Shown: positions 56,990-64,000 of the stretch, in pieces
How the letters are laid out: each line of letters begins with the position of its first letter
How positions within the stretch are numbered: the first letter of the stretch is position 1
Assembly (NCBI RefSeq): GCF_005518135.1
Contig: NZ_SULI01000005.1
Coordinates: 62,001-126,000 of the forward strand
Source: Shimia litoralis
GTDB lineage: Bacteria > Pseudomonadota > Alphaproteobacteria > Rhodobacterales > Rhodobacteraceae
Length of the DNA: 64,000 nucleotides
Direction of reading: 5' to 3'
The notes under the pieces: model-generated
What the model saw: only the letters and a program-made list of their open reading frames with translations
What the model was told of the DNA's origin: nothing
Database searches by the model: none
Position numbers and translations under genes: made by a program

Positions 56990-57814
56990 ATGCCGGAAAC
57001 CGCATTGTTGCTTCAAATGTGCGCACTGCTCTTGGTCATTGGGGCCTTTGCGGGTGTGCTTGCCGGATTGCTTGGGGTGGGGGGCGGCATCGTCTTGGTG
57101 CCCGCCTTTTTCTATGCGTTTCAGGCTCTGGGCTATGACGGGCCGCAGCTCATGCAGATTTGTCTGGCGACGTCTTTGGCGACCATCATTGTCACGTCTG
57201 TGCGCTCTGTGTTGAGCCACAACAAAAAGGGCGCTGTGGATTGGGATATTTTGCGCGGCTGGGCCATCGGAATCGCGCTTGGTGCGGTTTTGGGCGTGAT
57301 GGTGGCGACATCCCTGCGCTCTGTCACGCTTCAGATGATATTTGGTGTGCTCGGAATGGGGATCGGGCTGTACATGGGGTTTGGCCGGTCTGAGTGGCGT
57401 TTGGGGCAGGCGATGCCAACCGGTATCACGCGTGCGATCTTAAGCCCTGCTGTGGGGTTTATGTCGGTGCTCATGGGGATTGGGGGCGGCAGCTTTGGCG
57501 TGCCCTTGATGAGCTTGTTCAACACGCCCATCCATCGTGCAGTTGCGACGGCTGCGGGGTTTGGTGTGTTGATTGCGGTGCCGTCTGTGGGGGGGTTCTT
57601 GCTGGTGGATATTGATCCCGCACATAAACCGCCGTTGACGATTGGTGCGGTGAACTTGGTCGCTTTTGGGCTGGTCGTGTCCATGACCCTTGTGACGGCG
57701 CCGATCGGCGTCAAGTTGGCACATGCGATGGACCCGAAACCTCTCAAGCGCGTCTTTGCGGTGTTTTTGGTGATCGTTGCTCTGAACATGCTGCGCAAGG
57801 CATTTCTGGGATGA
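56990..57814 (+). CDS. TauE/SafE-family sulfite or anion exporter
   Basis: A 274-residue membrane protein with about eight helices, with the family repeats GAFAGVLAGLLGVGGGIVLVPAFF and AVGFMSVLMGIGGGSFGVPLM. Family members export sulfite, sulfoacetate or related anions. No sulfonate-degradation gene is in the window, so the ligand is open. It lies 12 bases after dusA and overlaps the next gene (ATGA). Confidence 0.85.
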   Translation: MPETALLLQMCALLLVIGAFAGVLAGLLGVGGGIVLVPAFFYAFQALGYDGPQLMQICLATSLATIIVTSVRSVLSHNKKGAVDWDILRGWAIGIALGAVLGVMVATSLRSVTLQMIFGVLGMGIGLYMGFGRSEWRLGQAMPTGITRAILSPAVGFMSVLMGIGGGSFGVPLMSLFNTPIHRAVATAAGFGVLIAVPSVGGFLLVDIDPAHKPPLTIGAVNLVAFGLVVSMTLVTAPIGVKLAHAMDPKPLKRVFAVFLVIVALNMLRKAFLG

Positions 57815-58593
57815 CAGAATTTTGGGATCGCGGGTGGGCAAAACTGGCCTTTGATCCCCATGTCTTGGAATGGGCGACGCAGGCATTGCCAATTGCGATG
57901 CAGGCAATGAGTGCCCCTGAGAACGCACATTGGTGGACGTGTGAAAACACGTGGTTTGTCGGTGTTGACGCCTTGCCCAACCAAACGGACGGATCCCTAA
58001 ACGGGGGCAAACCGCTGTCTGGCGGTGTCAAAGACGCGGTTCTGGGGTTGGGCTATCCGTGGCTGGATTTGCACCGCGCGCAGGTGTCGATCATGCGTCC
58101 GGGTTATCCCAAACCGCGCGATGCCGAGTCTGAAAGTGCTTTTCGATATCGGCTCAAGCGGGACGCGGCACATCTGGATGGATTGCTTGCCGTTGGGCCG
58201 TCACGTCAGCGCAAACTGTTGGAGCCGCACGCCTATGTGGTGGGTCTGCCGTTGAATTCTGTGCCGCAAGAGGCTGCGCCACTGGTGGTGTGGGAAGGCA
58301 GCCATAAATACGTGCGCGCCGCCTTTCAGGCCCGATTTGCCGAAGTTCCCCCACAGGATTGGCCGGATGTGGATGTGACGGATATGTACAAAACACTTAG
58401 GACGCAGGTGTTCGACACATGTCGGCGCGTTATTGTGCATGCAGAGCCCGGAGAGAGTTATGTGCTGCACCGGCATACGTTGCACGGTGTTGCGCCGTGG
58501 ACCGCAACCGATCCCACACACACCGACAGGGTCATCGCGTATTTCCGCCCAGAGTTTCCCGAGGGCATTCGGCCGTGGCTCGAGTCGCCGTAA
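57811..58593 (+). CDS. Fe(II)/2-oxoglutarate-dioxygenase-like protein
   Basis: A 260-residue protein with a phytanoyl-CoA-dioxygenase-like layout. HxD is in DAAHLDGLL near residue 113, and a distal His and Arg lie in YVLHRHTLHGVAPW near 217. These are the ligands expected for a non-heme iron dioxygenase. It starts by ATGA overlap with the TauE-type exporter, which suggests joint function. The substrate is unknown; the call rests on the His-x-Asp...His pattern. Confidence 0.6.
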   Translation: MTEFWDRGWAKLAFDPHVLEWATQALPIAMQAMSAPENAHWWTCENTWFVGVDALPNQTDGSLNGGKPLSGGVKDAVLGLGYPWLDLHRAQVSIMRPGYPKPRDAESESAFRYRLKRDAAHLDGLLAVGPSRQRKLLEPHAYVVGLPLNSVPQEAAPLVVWEGSHKYVRAAFQARFAEVPPQDWPDVDVTDMYKTLRTQVFDTCRRVIVHAEPGESYVLHRHTLHGVAPWTATDPTHTDRVIAYFRPEFPEGIRPWLESP

Positions 58594-58611
58594 GGTGCGG
58601 GACGAGGGTGG

Positions 58612-58854
58612 TCAGGTGGTGCGGGCTTTGCGCCCACCGCGACGTTTGCGCAACCGCGGGGCCCGCTCAGGAAGCGCCTTTAGGATGTCTGCGCGTTCGT
58701 CATTGTCCATTTTTGACCAGCGGGTAATTTCGTCGATACTGCGCAAGCATCCAGTGCAGAGCCGTTCTTGCGGATGGATGACGCAAATCTGGATACAGGG
58801 GCTTTGCACCTCGTCACGCGTCCAGACGCTGTCTTTGTCATCCTTGCTGCTCAA
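58612..58854 (-). CDS. DUF1289 protein with Cys cluster
   Basis: An 80-residue protein. A DUF1289 domain spans about residues 18-50 with Cys in SPCIQICVI and LCTGCLRSI, expected to bind a metal. The C-terminus is basic. The start is TTG 58854, with AAGGAG 6 bases upstream, and it overlaps the ruvX stop (TTGA); no ATG fits. Function is unknown. Confidence 0.88.
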   Translation of the reverse strand: MSSKDDKDSVWTRDEVQSPCIQICVIHPQERLCTGCLRSIDEITRWSKMDNDERADILKALPERAPRLRKRRGGRKARTT

Positions 58855-59333
58855 GATGCGCTCCTTAGATGGGTTAGGCGGTCTAACATACCTTGCAGGA
58901 TAAACGACGCCGCAACGTGATCGATGACCTCGGAGCGACGTTTGCGAGACGTATCCGCCTCGAGCAGGGCGCGTTCTGCGGCCACTGTGGACAGCCGCTC
59001 GTCCCAATATCCGATTGGAATCGCGGTCAGTTGCGACAGATTGCGTGCGAATGCGCGGGTGGATTGGCATCGCGGGCCTTCGCTTCCGTCCATATTGCGG
59101 GGCAGGCCAAGAATGATGCCGCCGATGCTGCGCTGGTCGATAATTTCCAGCAGGCGTGCGGCATCAATGCCGAATTTCTTGCGCTTGATTGTCTCCATTG
59201 GTGTGGCGACGGTTTGAAAGCTGTCCGAGATGGCAACGCCGATGGTTTTGGTGCCCAGATCAAGGCCGATGAGCGCCTGTGTCACAGGCAGGGCATCCGC
59301 AAGGTCGTTGATGTCTTCGTGAATGTGGATCAT
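58851..59333 (-). CDS. ruvX: putative pre-16S rRNA nuclease / Holliday junction resolvase YqgF
   Basis: A 160-residue RNase-H-fold protein with [15 protein letters not shown] at residues 24-38 and [11 protein letters not shown] near 83, ending with the ERLST and [10 protein letters not shown] motifs that carry acidic active-site residues. YqgF is implicated in 16S rRNA 5' processing. It overlaps ccmI at its start (ATGA) and DUF1289 at its end (TTGA). Confidence 0.92.
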   Translation of the reverse strand: MIHIHEDINDLADALPVTQALIGLDLGTKTIGVAISDSFQTVATPMETIKRKKFGIDAARLLEIIDQRSIGGIILGLPRNMDGSEGPRCQSTRAFARNLSQLTAIPIGYWDERLSTVAAERALLEADTSRKRRSEVIDHVAASFILQGMLDRLTHLRSAS

Positions 59334-60556
59334 TCGACCAGTCCTGCGCGCTGTGCGCCTGTGCGTACAATTGCCAATGCATCAGGCGCTTGCGCAAACA
59401 CGGTTTGGGCTTCGGTCCAGATTGCGCTGGCTTGGTCCATATCTCCCAAAACCGCATAAGCGCCAATCAAACGCGCCCATTCTTGCGGTGTGCCGCCTTC
59501 GGTTGCCAATCGCTCTGACAGCTGTGTCACCATGCCTTGGATCATGTCTTGGCGTTCTTCGGCGGTCATCTCTGACGCTGCATCCACATCTGATGCGGAT
59601 GGTCCTTTGGGCGCAGGGCCCTCCGGAGGAAGTTGATAATTCACGCCGGCGCGCCATGCCAATTCTTGGATGCGTCCGCGGATCGGGCCAATCCATGGTG
59701 CATCGGCGGGGCCTTCACGCAACAATTGTTCCCACATGCGAAACGCCAGATCAGGGCGTTCGTTTTGCATAAGCATCAAGCCCCAGTAGTACCGCGCGAC
59801 CTTGTTACGCGGTGAAAGTGACATTGCTTTGAACAGGGATTCTTCGGCTTCAGGGGATACATATCCTTGGGCCGCATTAATCATCAGCTCAGCGTGCATC
59901 AAATAGTCGTCGACCGTAACTGTGTCGCCTTTGATGCGCAGGATTTCCCCCTGAGCGGTATAGGCGGCTTTGGCATTGCCAAGATTTGCCTCGTTGCGCA
60001 CAAGCAACGTAAGGCCTTGCAAATCATCAGGGTTTTTCGCCACGGCTTCGCGCAATTTGGTAATAAGTGCGGCGTAGTCTCCATCAGGCTCGGGGCGCGG
60101 TGACACAGGAAGCTGGGCTTCAAAATCAGCCTGCGACAGACGGGTGGCATGCAGCTCTTTTGAGTCATCTATGCGGGTCTGCAGCGGCATATCTGAATAT
60201 CCGGGTGCCCCAATAACCAGATACAACCCCACACCGCCGCCAGCAATACATGCAGCTAGGGCAACCGCCAAACCCAAGGCCAAACTACGCGGCTGAGCCC
60301 CATTCTCTGCGGCGTCCTGTAGTTGGGCGTCTGCATTTAGAATGCGGCGGGAAATTTCGGCGCTGGCGCGTTCGGCATCTTCGGATCCGATGACGCCACG
60401 GGCCAGATCGCGGTCTACTTCCTTGAGTTGATCGCGATACACGCGCAAGTCATAGGCGGCAGGCGGCTCTTGGTCAGAGCGGTTTCGAAGCAAGGCAAGC
60501 GCCAAAAGGCCACAAACGACCAGAGAAAGGGTGCCAGCAACTATCCAGAATATCAT
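59330..60556 (-). CDS. ccmI: cytochrome c biogenesis protein CcmI
   Basis: A 408-residue protein with an N-terminal membrane helix (residues 1-20), a soluble segment, a second helix near 95-115 and periplasmic TPR-like helical repeats. CcmI presents apocytochrome c to the heme ligation complex. Start 60556 has AGGAGAG upstream and avoids a long unconserved extension. First gene of the ccmI-ruvX-DUF1289 unit, whose members overlap. Confidence 0.9.
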   Translation of the reverse strand: MIFWIVAGTLSLVVCGLLALALLRNRSDQEPPAAYDLRVYRDQLKEVDRDLARGVIGSEDAERASAEISRRILNADAQLQDAAENGAQPRSLALGLAVALAACIAGGGVGLYLVIGAPGYSDMPLQTRIDDSKELHATRLSQADFEAQLPVSPRPEPDGDYAALITKLREAVAKNPDDLQGLTLLVRNEANLGNAKAAYTAQGEILRIKGDTVTVDDYLMHAELMINAAQGYVSPEAEESLFKAMSLSPRNKVARYYWGLMLMQNERPDLAFRMWEQLLREGPADAPWIGPIRGRIQELAWRAGVNYQLPPEGPAPKGPSASDVDAASEMTAEERQDMIQGMVTQLSERLATEGGTPQEWARLIGAYAVLGDMDQASAIWTEAQTVFAQAPDALAIVRTGAQRAGLVE

Positions 60557-60735
60557 GATCTCTCCTGCGGTATTCCCCTTCCATCTAACGATCCCGAGCG
60601 CTGCAAAAAAGGGCAAAATGTCGTGATCGCGCGAGATGTCGCAACCGACGATCAAACTGACGGTTTGAATCGAGTGTTTTGCTGTGCAAGGGTCCATGTA
60701 ATATCGAGACCCGCCCGAGATCGGAAAATAGAGAC

Positions 60736-61983
60736 ATGAGACGTTATTCTGCATTTGCCATCGCCCGAGAAGCTGCCCGGTTCCACACTGGTTGGGAACG
60801 TGCGTGGCGTTCGCCTGAACCCAAGAAAAAATACGATGTGATCATCGTTGGTGCTGGGGGGCATGGTTTGGCTACGGCCTTTTACCTTGGTAAAAATTTC
60901 GGCATCACAAATGTCGCGATTATTGAAAAAGGTTGGCTTGGGGGCGGCAATACGGGCCGCAACACCACCATTATCCGGTCGAACTATCTTCAGGATCCGT
61001 CGGCGGCGATCTATGAAAAGGCACGTTCGCTCTACGAGACCATGTCGCAGGATCTGAACTATAACGTGATGTTCAGTCCACGTGGCGTGATCATGTTGGC
61101 CCAGACCCAAGCGGAAATTCGCGGGTACGAACGCACAGCCCACGCCAATGCGCTGCAAGGCGTGAAAACCGAATTTATTGACCCCGAGAGGGTCAAAGAG
61201 TTGGTGCCGATTATCAATATTGACGGCCCACGCTATCCTGTTCTGGGTGGCTTGTGGCAAGAACGCGGCGGCACTGGGCGTCACGATGCTGTGGCATGGG
61301 GCTATGCGCGGGCTTGTTCCGACATGGGCATGGACATCATCCAGAAATGCGAAGTCACGGGCGTGCGCCAAGAAGGCGGCAATGTTGTTGGCGTCGACAC
61401 CACCAAAGGCCCGATTGATTGTGACAAGCTGGGTCTTGTTGTGGCGGGTAACTCTGGTGATCTGGCGAATATGGCGGGCTTCCGTCTGCCGATGGAATCT
61501 GTCGCCCTTCAGGCGCTGGTCTCTGAGCCGATCAAGCCTTGCATGGATGTGGTCGTGATGGCCAACACCGTGCACGGCTATATGTCCCAGTCCGACAAAG
61601 GCGAGATGGTCATCGGCGGCGGCACCGACGGGTTCAACAACTATACCCAGCGTGGATCGTTCCATCACGTTGAGGAAACCGTGCGCGCCCTTGTGGAAAC
61701 CTTCCCGATGGTGTCGCGCCTGAAAATGCTGCGCCAATGGGGCGGCATCGTGGATGTGACAGGCGACCGCTCGCCGGTGATTGGCAAAACACCGCTTGGC
61801 AACTGCTTTATCAACGCAGGCTGGGGCACTGGCGGCTTCAAGGCGATCCCAGGCGGTGGCTGGGCAACCGCGGAACTGATCGCCAAAGGCGAACCCGGTC
61901 CGCTCTCTGCTGAATTCGGAATGAACCGCTTTATCGAAGGCCGCTTTATTGATGAAAGCGTTGCCGCCGGTGTGGCGCACTAA
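60736..61983 (+). CDS. soxB: sarcosine oxidase beta subunit
   Basis: A 415-residue flavoprotein with dinucleotide-binding GAGGHG at residues 39-44. Further signatures are GNTGRNTTIIRSNYLQDP near 75 and TGDRSPVIGKTPLGNC near 345. Heterotetrameric sarcosine oxidase converts sarcosine to glycine and passes the methyl group to tetrahydrofolate. It sits divergently from ccmI; the shared 180-base region was not resolved. First gene of soxB-soxD-soxA. Confidence 0.95.
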   Translation: MRRYSAFAIAREAARFHTGWERAWRSPEPKKKYDVIIVGAGGHGLATAFYLGKNFGITNVAIIEKGWLGGGNTGRNTTIIRSNYLQDPSAAIYEKARSLYETMSQDLNYNVMFSPRGVIMLAQTQAEIRGYERTAHANALQGVKTEFIDPERVKELVPIINIDGPRYPVLGGLWQERGGTGRHDAVAWGYARACSDMGMDIIQKCEVTGVRQEGGNVVGVDTTKGPIDCDKLGLVVAGNSGDLANMAGFRLPMESVALQALVSEPIKPCMDVVVMANTVHGYMSQSDKGEMVIGGGTDGFNNYTQRGSFHHVEETVRALVETFPMVSRLKMLRQWGGIVDVTGDRSPVIGKTPLGNCFINAGWGTGGFKAIPGGGWATAELIAKGEPGPLSAEFGMNRFIEGRFIDESVAAGVAH

Positions 61984-61997
61984 GGAAAGACACGCAC

Positions 61998-62327
61998 ATG
62001 CTGATCCTAGAATGCCCGTATTGTGGCGTACACGCCGAAGAAACCGAACTGCACGCCGAAGGCGAAGCGCATCTGAAGCGCTTTGGTCCCGGCTCAAGCG
62101 ATGACGACTTCGAGACCTATATGTTTATGCGCGAAAACCCCAAAGGGGTGCATTTCGAACGCTGGCGCCACAGCAATGGCTGCGGCAAGTTCTTTCATGC
62201 CGCACGCTGTACGATGACACTTGAGGTGTTTGGCACCTATTCGGCCCAAACCCTTGAGCCACCAAAAGACATCAAAGACAAAATCTCGGCCAAACGACCT
62301 GGTTGGTCTTGGGGGAATTTCTCATGA
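61998..62327 (+). CDS. soxD: sarcosine oxidase delta subunit
   Basis: A 109-residue small subunit with the Cys motif LECPYCG at residues 5-10 and downstream Cys/His in GCGKFFHAARC, expected to bind zinc. It starts 14 bases after soxB and its stop overlaps the soxA start (ATGA). Confidence 0.93.
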   Translation: MLILECPYCGVHAEETELHAEGEAHLKRFGPGSSDDDFETYMFMRENPKGVHFERWRHSNGCGKFFHAARCTMTLEVFGTYSAQTLEPPKDIKDKISAKRPGWSWGNFS

Positions 62328-64000
62328 GCACACGTCTCGCAACTGGCGGTCGCCTGCTGAACAAGAGCAAAGCCGTCGAATTTACCTTTAATGGCAAGCG
62401 CCTGAACGGGTTCGAGGGCGACACGCTTGCCTCGGCTCTTTTGGCCAACGACCAGATGATGATCGGTCGGTCGTTCAAATATCACCGCCCACGTGGCGTT
62501 GTGGCCAGCGGCGCAGAAGAGCCCAACGGCTTGGTCAATATGGGCGAGGGGGGCAAGTTCGAGCCAAACCAGCGCGTGACAACGACCGAACTGTTTGACG
62601 GTTTGACCTGTACGTCGCAAAACCACTGGCCATCGCTGGAATACGATGTGGGTGTGTTGAACAACTATGCCGCGCGGTTCTTGCCTGCCGGGTTCTATTA
62701 CAAAACCTTTATGGCCCCTGCGGCGGCGTGGAAACACGTGTTTGAGCCGATTGTGCGCCATTCTGCTGGTCTTGGCAAAGCGCCCAAGGACCGTGATGTC
62801 GATACCTACGAACATTTCTATGCGTTTGTGGACGTGGTTGTTGTCGGCGGCGGTGTGGCGGGTCTTCAGGCTGCCAAAGCGGCTGGCGCGTCGGGTGCCA
62901 AGGTCTTGTTGATCGAACAAACCGCACATTGGGGCGGACGCGCGCCCGTCGACGGCGGCGAAATCGATGGCATGCCGATCGAGGACTATATTGCGTCGAC
63001 GATCAATGATCTGAAAGCCATGGACAATGTCACCATGCGCAACCGTATGATGGGCTCTGGGGTCTATGATCATGGGTATGTGATGGGCTATGAGCGGGTG
63101 ACCGATCATGCGCCACGTGCGGCTGGCCCGCGTCACCGCTTGTGGCGCATTCGTGCCAAACAAGTGGTCACCGCAACAGGTGCCATCGAACGTCCGCTGT
63201 CGTTTGCAGGCAATGATATTCCCGGTGTGATGCTGGCGGCTGCGCTGCGTGACTATGTGGTCGATTATGGCGTCTCGGTTGGGGATCGCACCGTGGTTGT
63301 GACCAACAATGACGATGCCTATCGCACGGCGATTGCCTTGAAAAATGCGGGCCTTGAGGTTCCGGTTGTTCTGGATGCACGGGCCTCTGGTGGCGGTGCT
63401 TTGGCAGACCAAGCCAAAGCCTTGGGCATTCGTGTCGAAAATGGCAAAGGCATTGCCAAGGTCAAAGGCGGTAAGCGCGTGACCAGTGTGGCGATCTGTG
63501 CGCAGGCTGGCGAAGGCTCGGTTCTTGAAGAGATCAAATGTGATGCCGTGGCGATGTCTGGTGGATGGTCGCCGGTCGTGCACCTGTGGTCTCACTGTGG
63601 TGGCAAGCTGATCTGGGATGACGCGCAAGCGCATTTCCGTCCAGATGCCAGCCGCGCCCCCACGGGTGCGGACGGTCAGGGCTTTGTCATCCCGGCTGGC
63701 TCGGCAAATGGCCCGTTTGGCTTGAATGCTGTTCTTGCCGATGCCAACGCAGCAGGCTTGGCCGCAGCGAATGCCGCAGGCTTTACAGCCGAGCTTGAGG
63801 CCCCCGTGGCCACAGACCTGCCCGAAGCCGCAATGGAACCGGTTTGGCTGATGCCACAGGGCGCGGGTCCAAAACTGCGCATGAAAGCATGGTTGGATTA
63901 TCAGAATGACGTCAAAGTGTCCGACGTGCGTCTGGCGGCCCAAGAAGGCTATGAAAGTGTCGAACATACCAAGCGATACACCACGCTGGGTATGGCAACG
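62324..64000 (+). CDS. soxA: sarcosine oxidase alpha subunit (partial)
   Basis: 559 codons are present and the frame is open at the window end; family members are about 1000 residues. The N-terminus matches the 2Fe-2S-type/ring domain (FNGKRLNGFEGDTLASALLAN), then the NAD-binding motif VVVGGGVAGLQAAKA near residue 170 and VVTATGAIERPL near 285. The C-terminal folate-binding GCV_T part and soxG should lie to the right. ATG 62324 overlaps the soxD stop. Confidence 0.93.
   Translation, partial: MSTRLATGGRLLNKSKAVEFTFNGKRLNGFEGDTLASALLANDQMMIGRSFKYHRPRGVVASGAEEPNGLVNMGEGGKFEPNQRVTTTELFDGLTCTSQNHWPSLEYDVGVLNNYAARFLPAGFYYKTFMAPAAAWKHVFEPIVRHSAGLGKAPKDRDVDTYEHFYAFVDVVVVGGGVAGLQAAKAAGASGAKVLLIEQTAHWGGRAPVDGGEIDGMPIEDYIASTINDLKAMDNVTMRNRMMGSGVYDHGYVMGYERVTDHAPRAAGPRHRLWRIRAKQVVTATGAIERPLSFAGNDIPGVMLAAALRDYVVDYGVSVGDRTVVVTNNDDAYRTAIALKNAGLEVPVVLDARASGGGALADQAKALGIRVENGKGIAKVKGGKRVTSVAICAQAGEGSVLEEIKCDAVAMSGGWSPVVHLWSHCGGKLIWDDAQAHFRPDASRAPTGADGQGFVIPAGSANGPFGLNAVLADANAAGLAAANAAGFTAELEAPVATDLPEAAMEPVWLMPQGAGPKLRMKAWLDYQNDVKVSDVRLAAQEGYESVEHTKRYTTLGMAT

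Noticed and set aside
60652-62097. 481-codon open frame on the minus strand
   Set aside because: It is antisense to soxB, whose motifs and ribosome site are unambiguous.
62237-63967. 576-codon open frame on the minus strand
   Set aside because: It lies wholly antisense to soxA, and its translation is rich in His, Arg and Gln with no domain; the plus-strand frame is a clear sarcosine oxidase.

Overview
The window looks like the chromosome of a marine Roseobacter-group bacterium (Rhodobacteraceae, Alphaproteobacteria). This is inferred from gene content: a TRAP transporter, heterotetrameric sarcosine oxidase, a glycine betaine monooxygenase pair, an acs/actP acetate block, the ccmI-ruvX-DUF1289 group and tupABC. 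No database search was run.

Positions 1-8750 are the right-hand end of an integrated element. All of its genes lie on the minus strand: a tyrosine integrase, an AlpA-type DNA-binding protein, a primase-helicase, a ~540-base iteron-rich non-coding block that looks like a replication origin, a serine recombinase, a terminase-small-subunit-like HTH protein, a zinc-ribbon/HEPN-like protein and three small unknown genes that overlap one another. The boundary at ~8705-8750 is the 3' half of a tRNA-Thr(UGU) gene, as expected for tRNA-targeted integration. The other end and the intact tRNA should lie to the left of the window. Just outside the boundary (8753-9960) are a truncated second integrase and a decayed IS3-family transposase, so the site has been used before.

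Positions 10243-32686 are core metabolism. They hold a beta-hydroxyacid dehydrogenase facing a LysR regulator, pta-ackA, a kinase-fold protein, tungstate transporter tupBCA, a flavin reductase, and a membrane-anchored PAS-like/exonuclease fusion. Next is an acetate block: acs, adk, a DUF4212 protein, an ActP-like symporter and a cNMP/CBS/DUF294 protein. Positions 27740-34554 encode a likely 5-aminovalerate/glutarate pathway (aminotransferase, semialdehyde dehydrogenase, CoA-transferase, glutaryl-CoA dehydrogenase, 3-hydroxyacyl-CoA dehydrogenase). A divergent XRE-cupin regulator sits next to a clear palindromic site.

Positions 34640-52956 form a large uptake and amide-catabolism region of unknown substrate: a TRAP transporter, an ATP-grasp ligase-like protein, a C45-type Ntn hydrolase, a nitrilase-family amidohydrolase, a VOC protein, a GNAT acetyltransferase, an AraC regulator, the hydantoinase/oxoprolinase subunits HyuB and HyuA, and a five-gene branched-chain-type ABC transporter.

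Positions 52996-64000 contain a Rieske oxygenase and reductase pair (gbcAB type) downstream of a cobalamin riboswitch, then dusA, a TauE-type exporter, an Fe/2OG-oxygenase-like protein, DUF1289, ruvX, ccmI and sarcosine oxidase soxB-soxD-soxA (soxA runs off the window). Betaine demethylation, sarcosine oxidation and possible hydantoin opening could all converge on glycine. The most notable observations are the B12 riboswitch on the betaine demethylase genes, the iteron block in the island, and the uncharacterised ATP-grasp/C45/nitrilase cluster.
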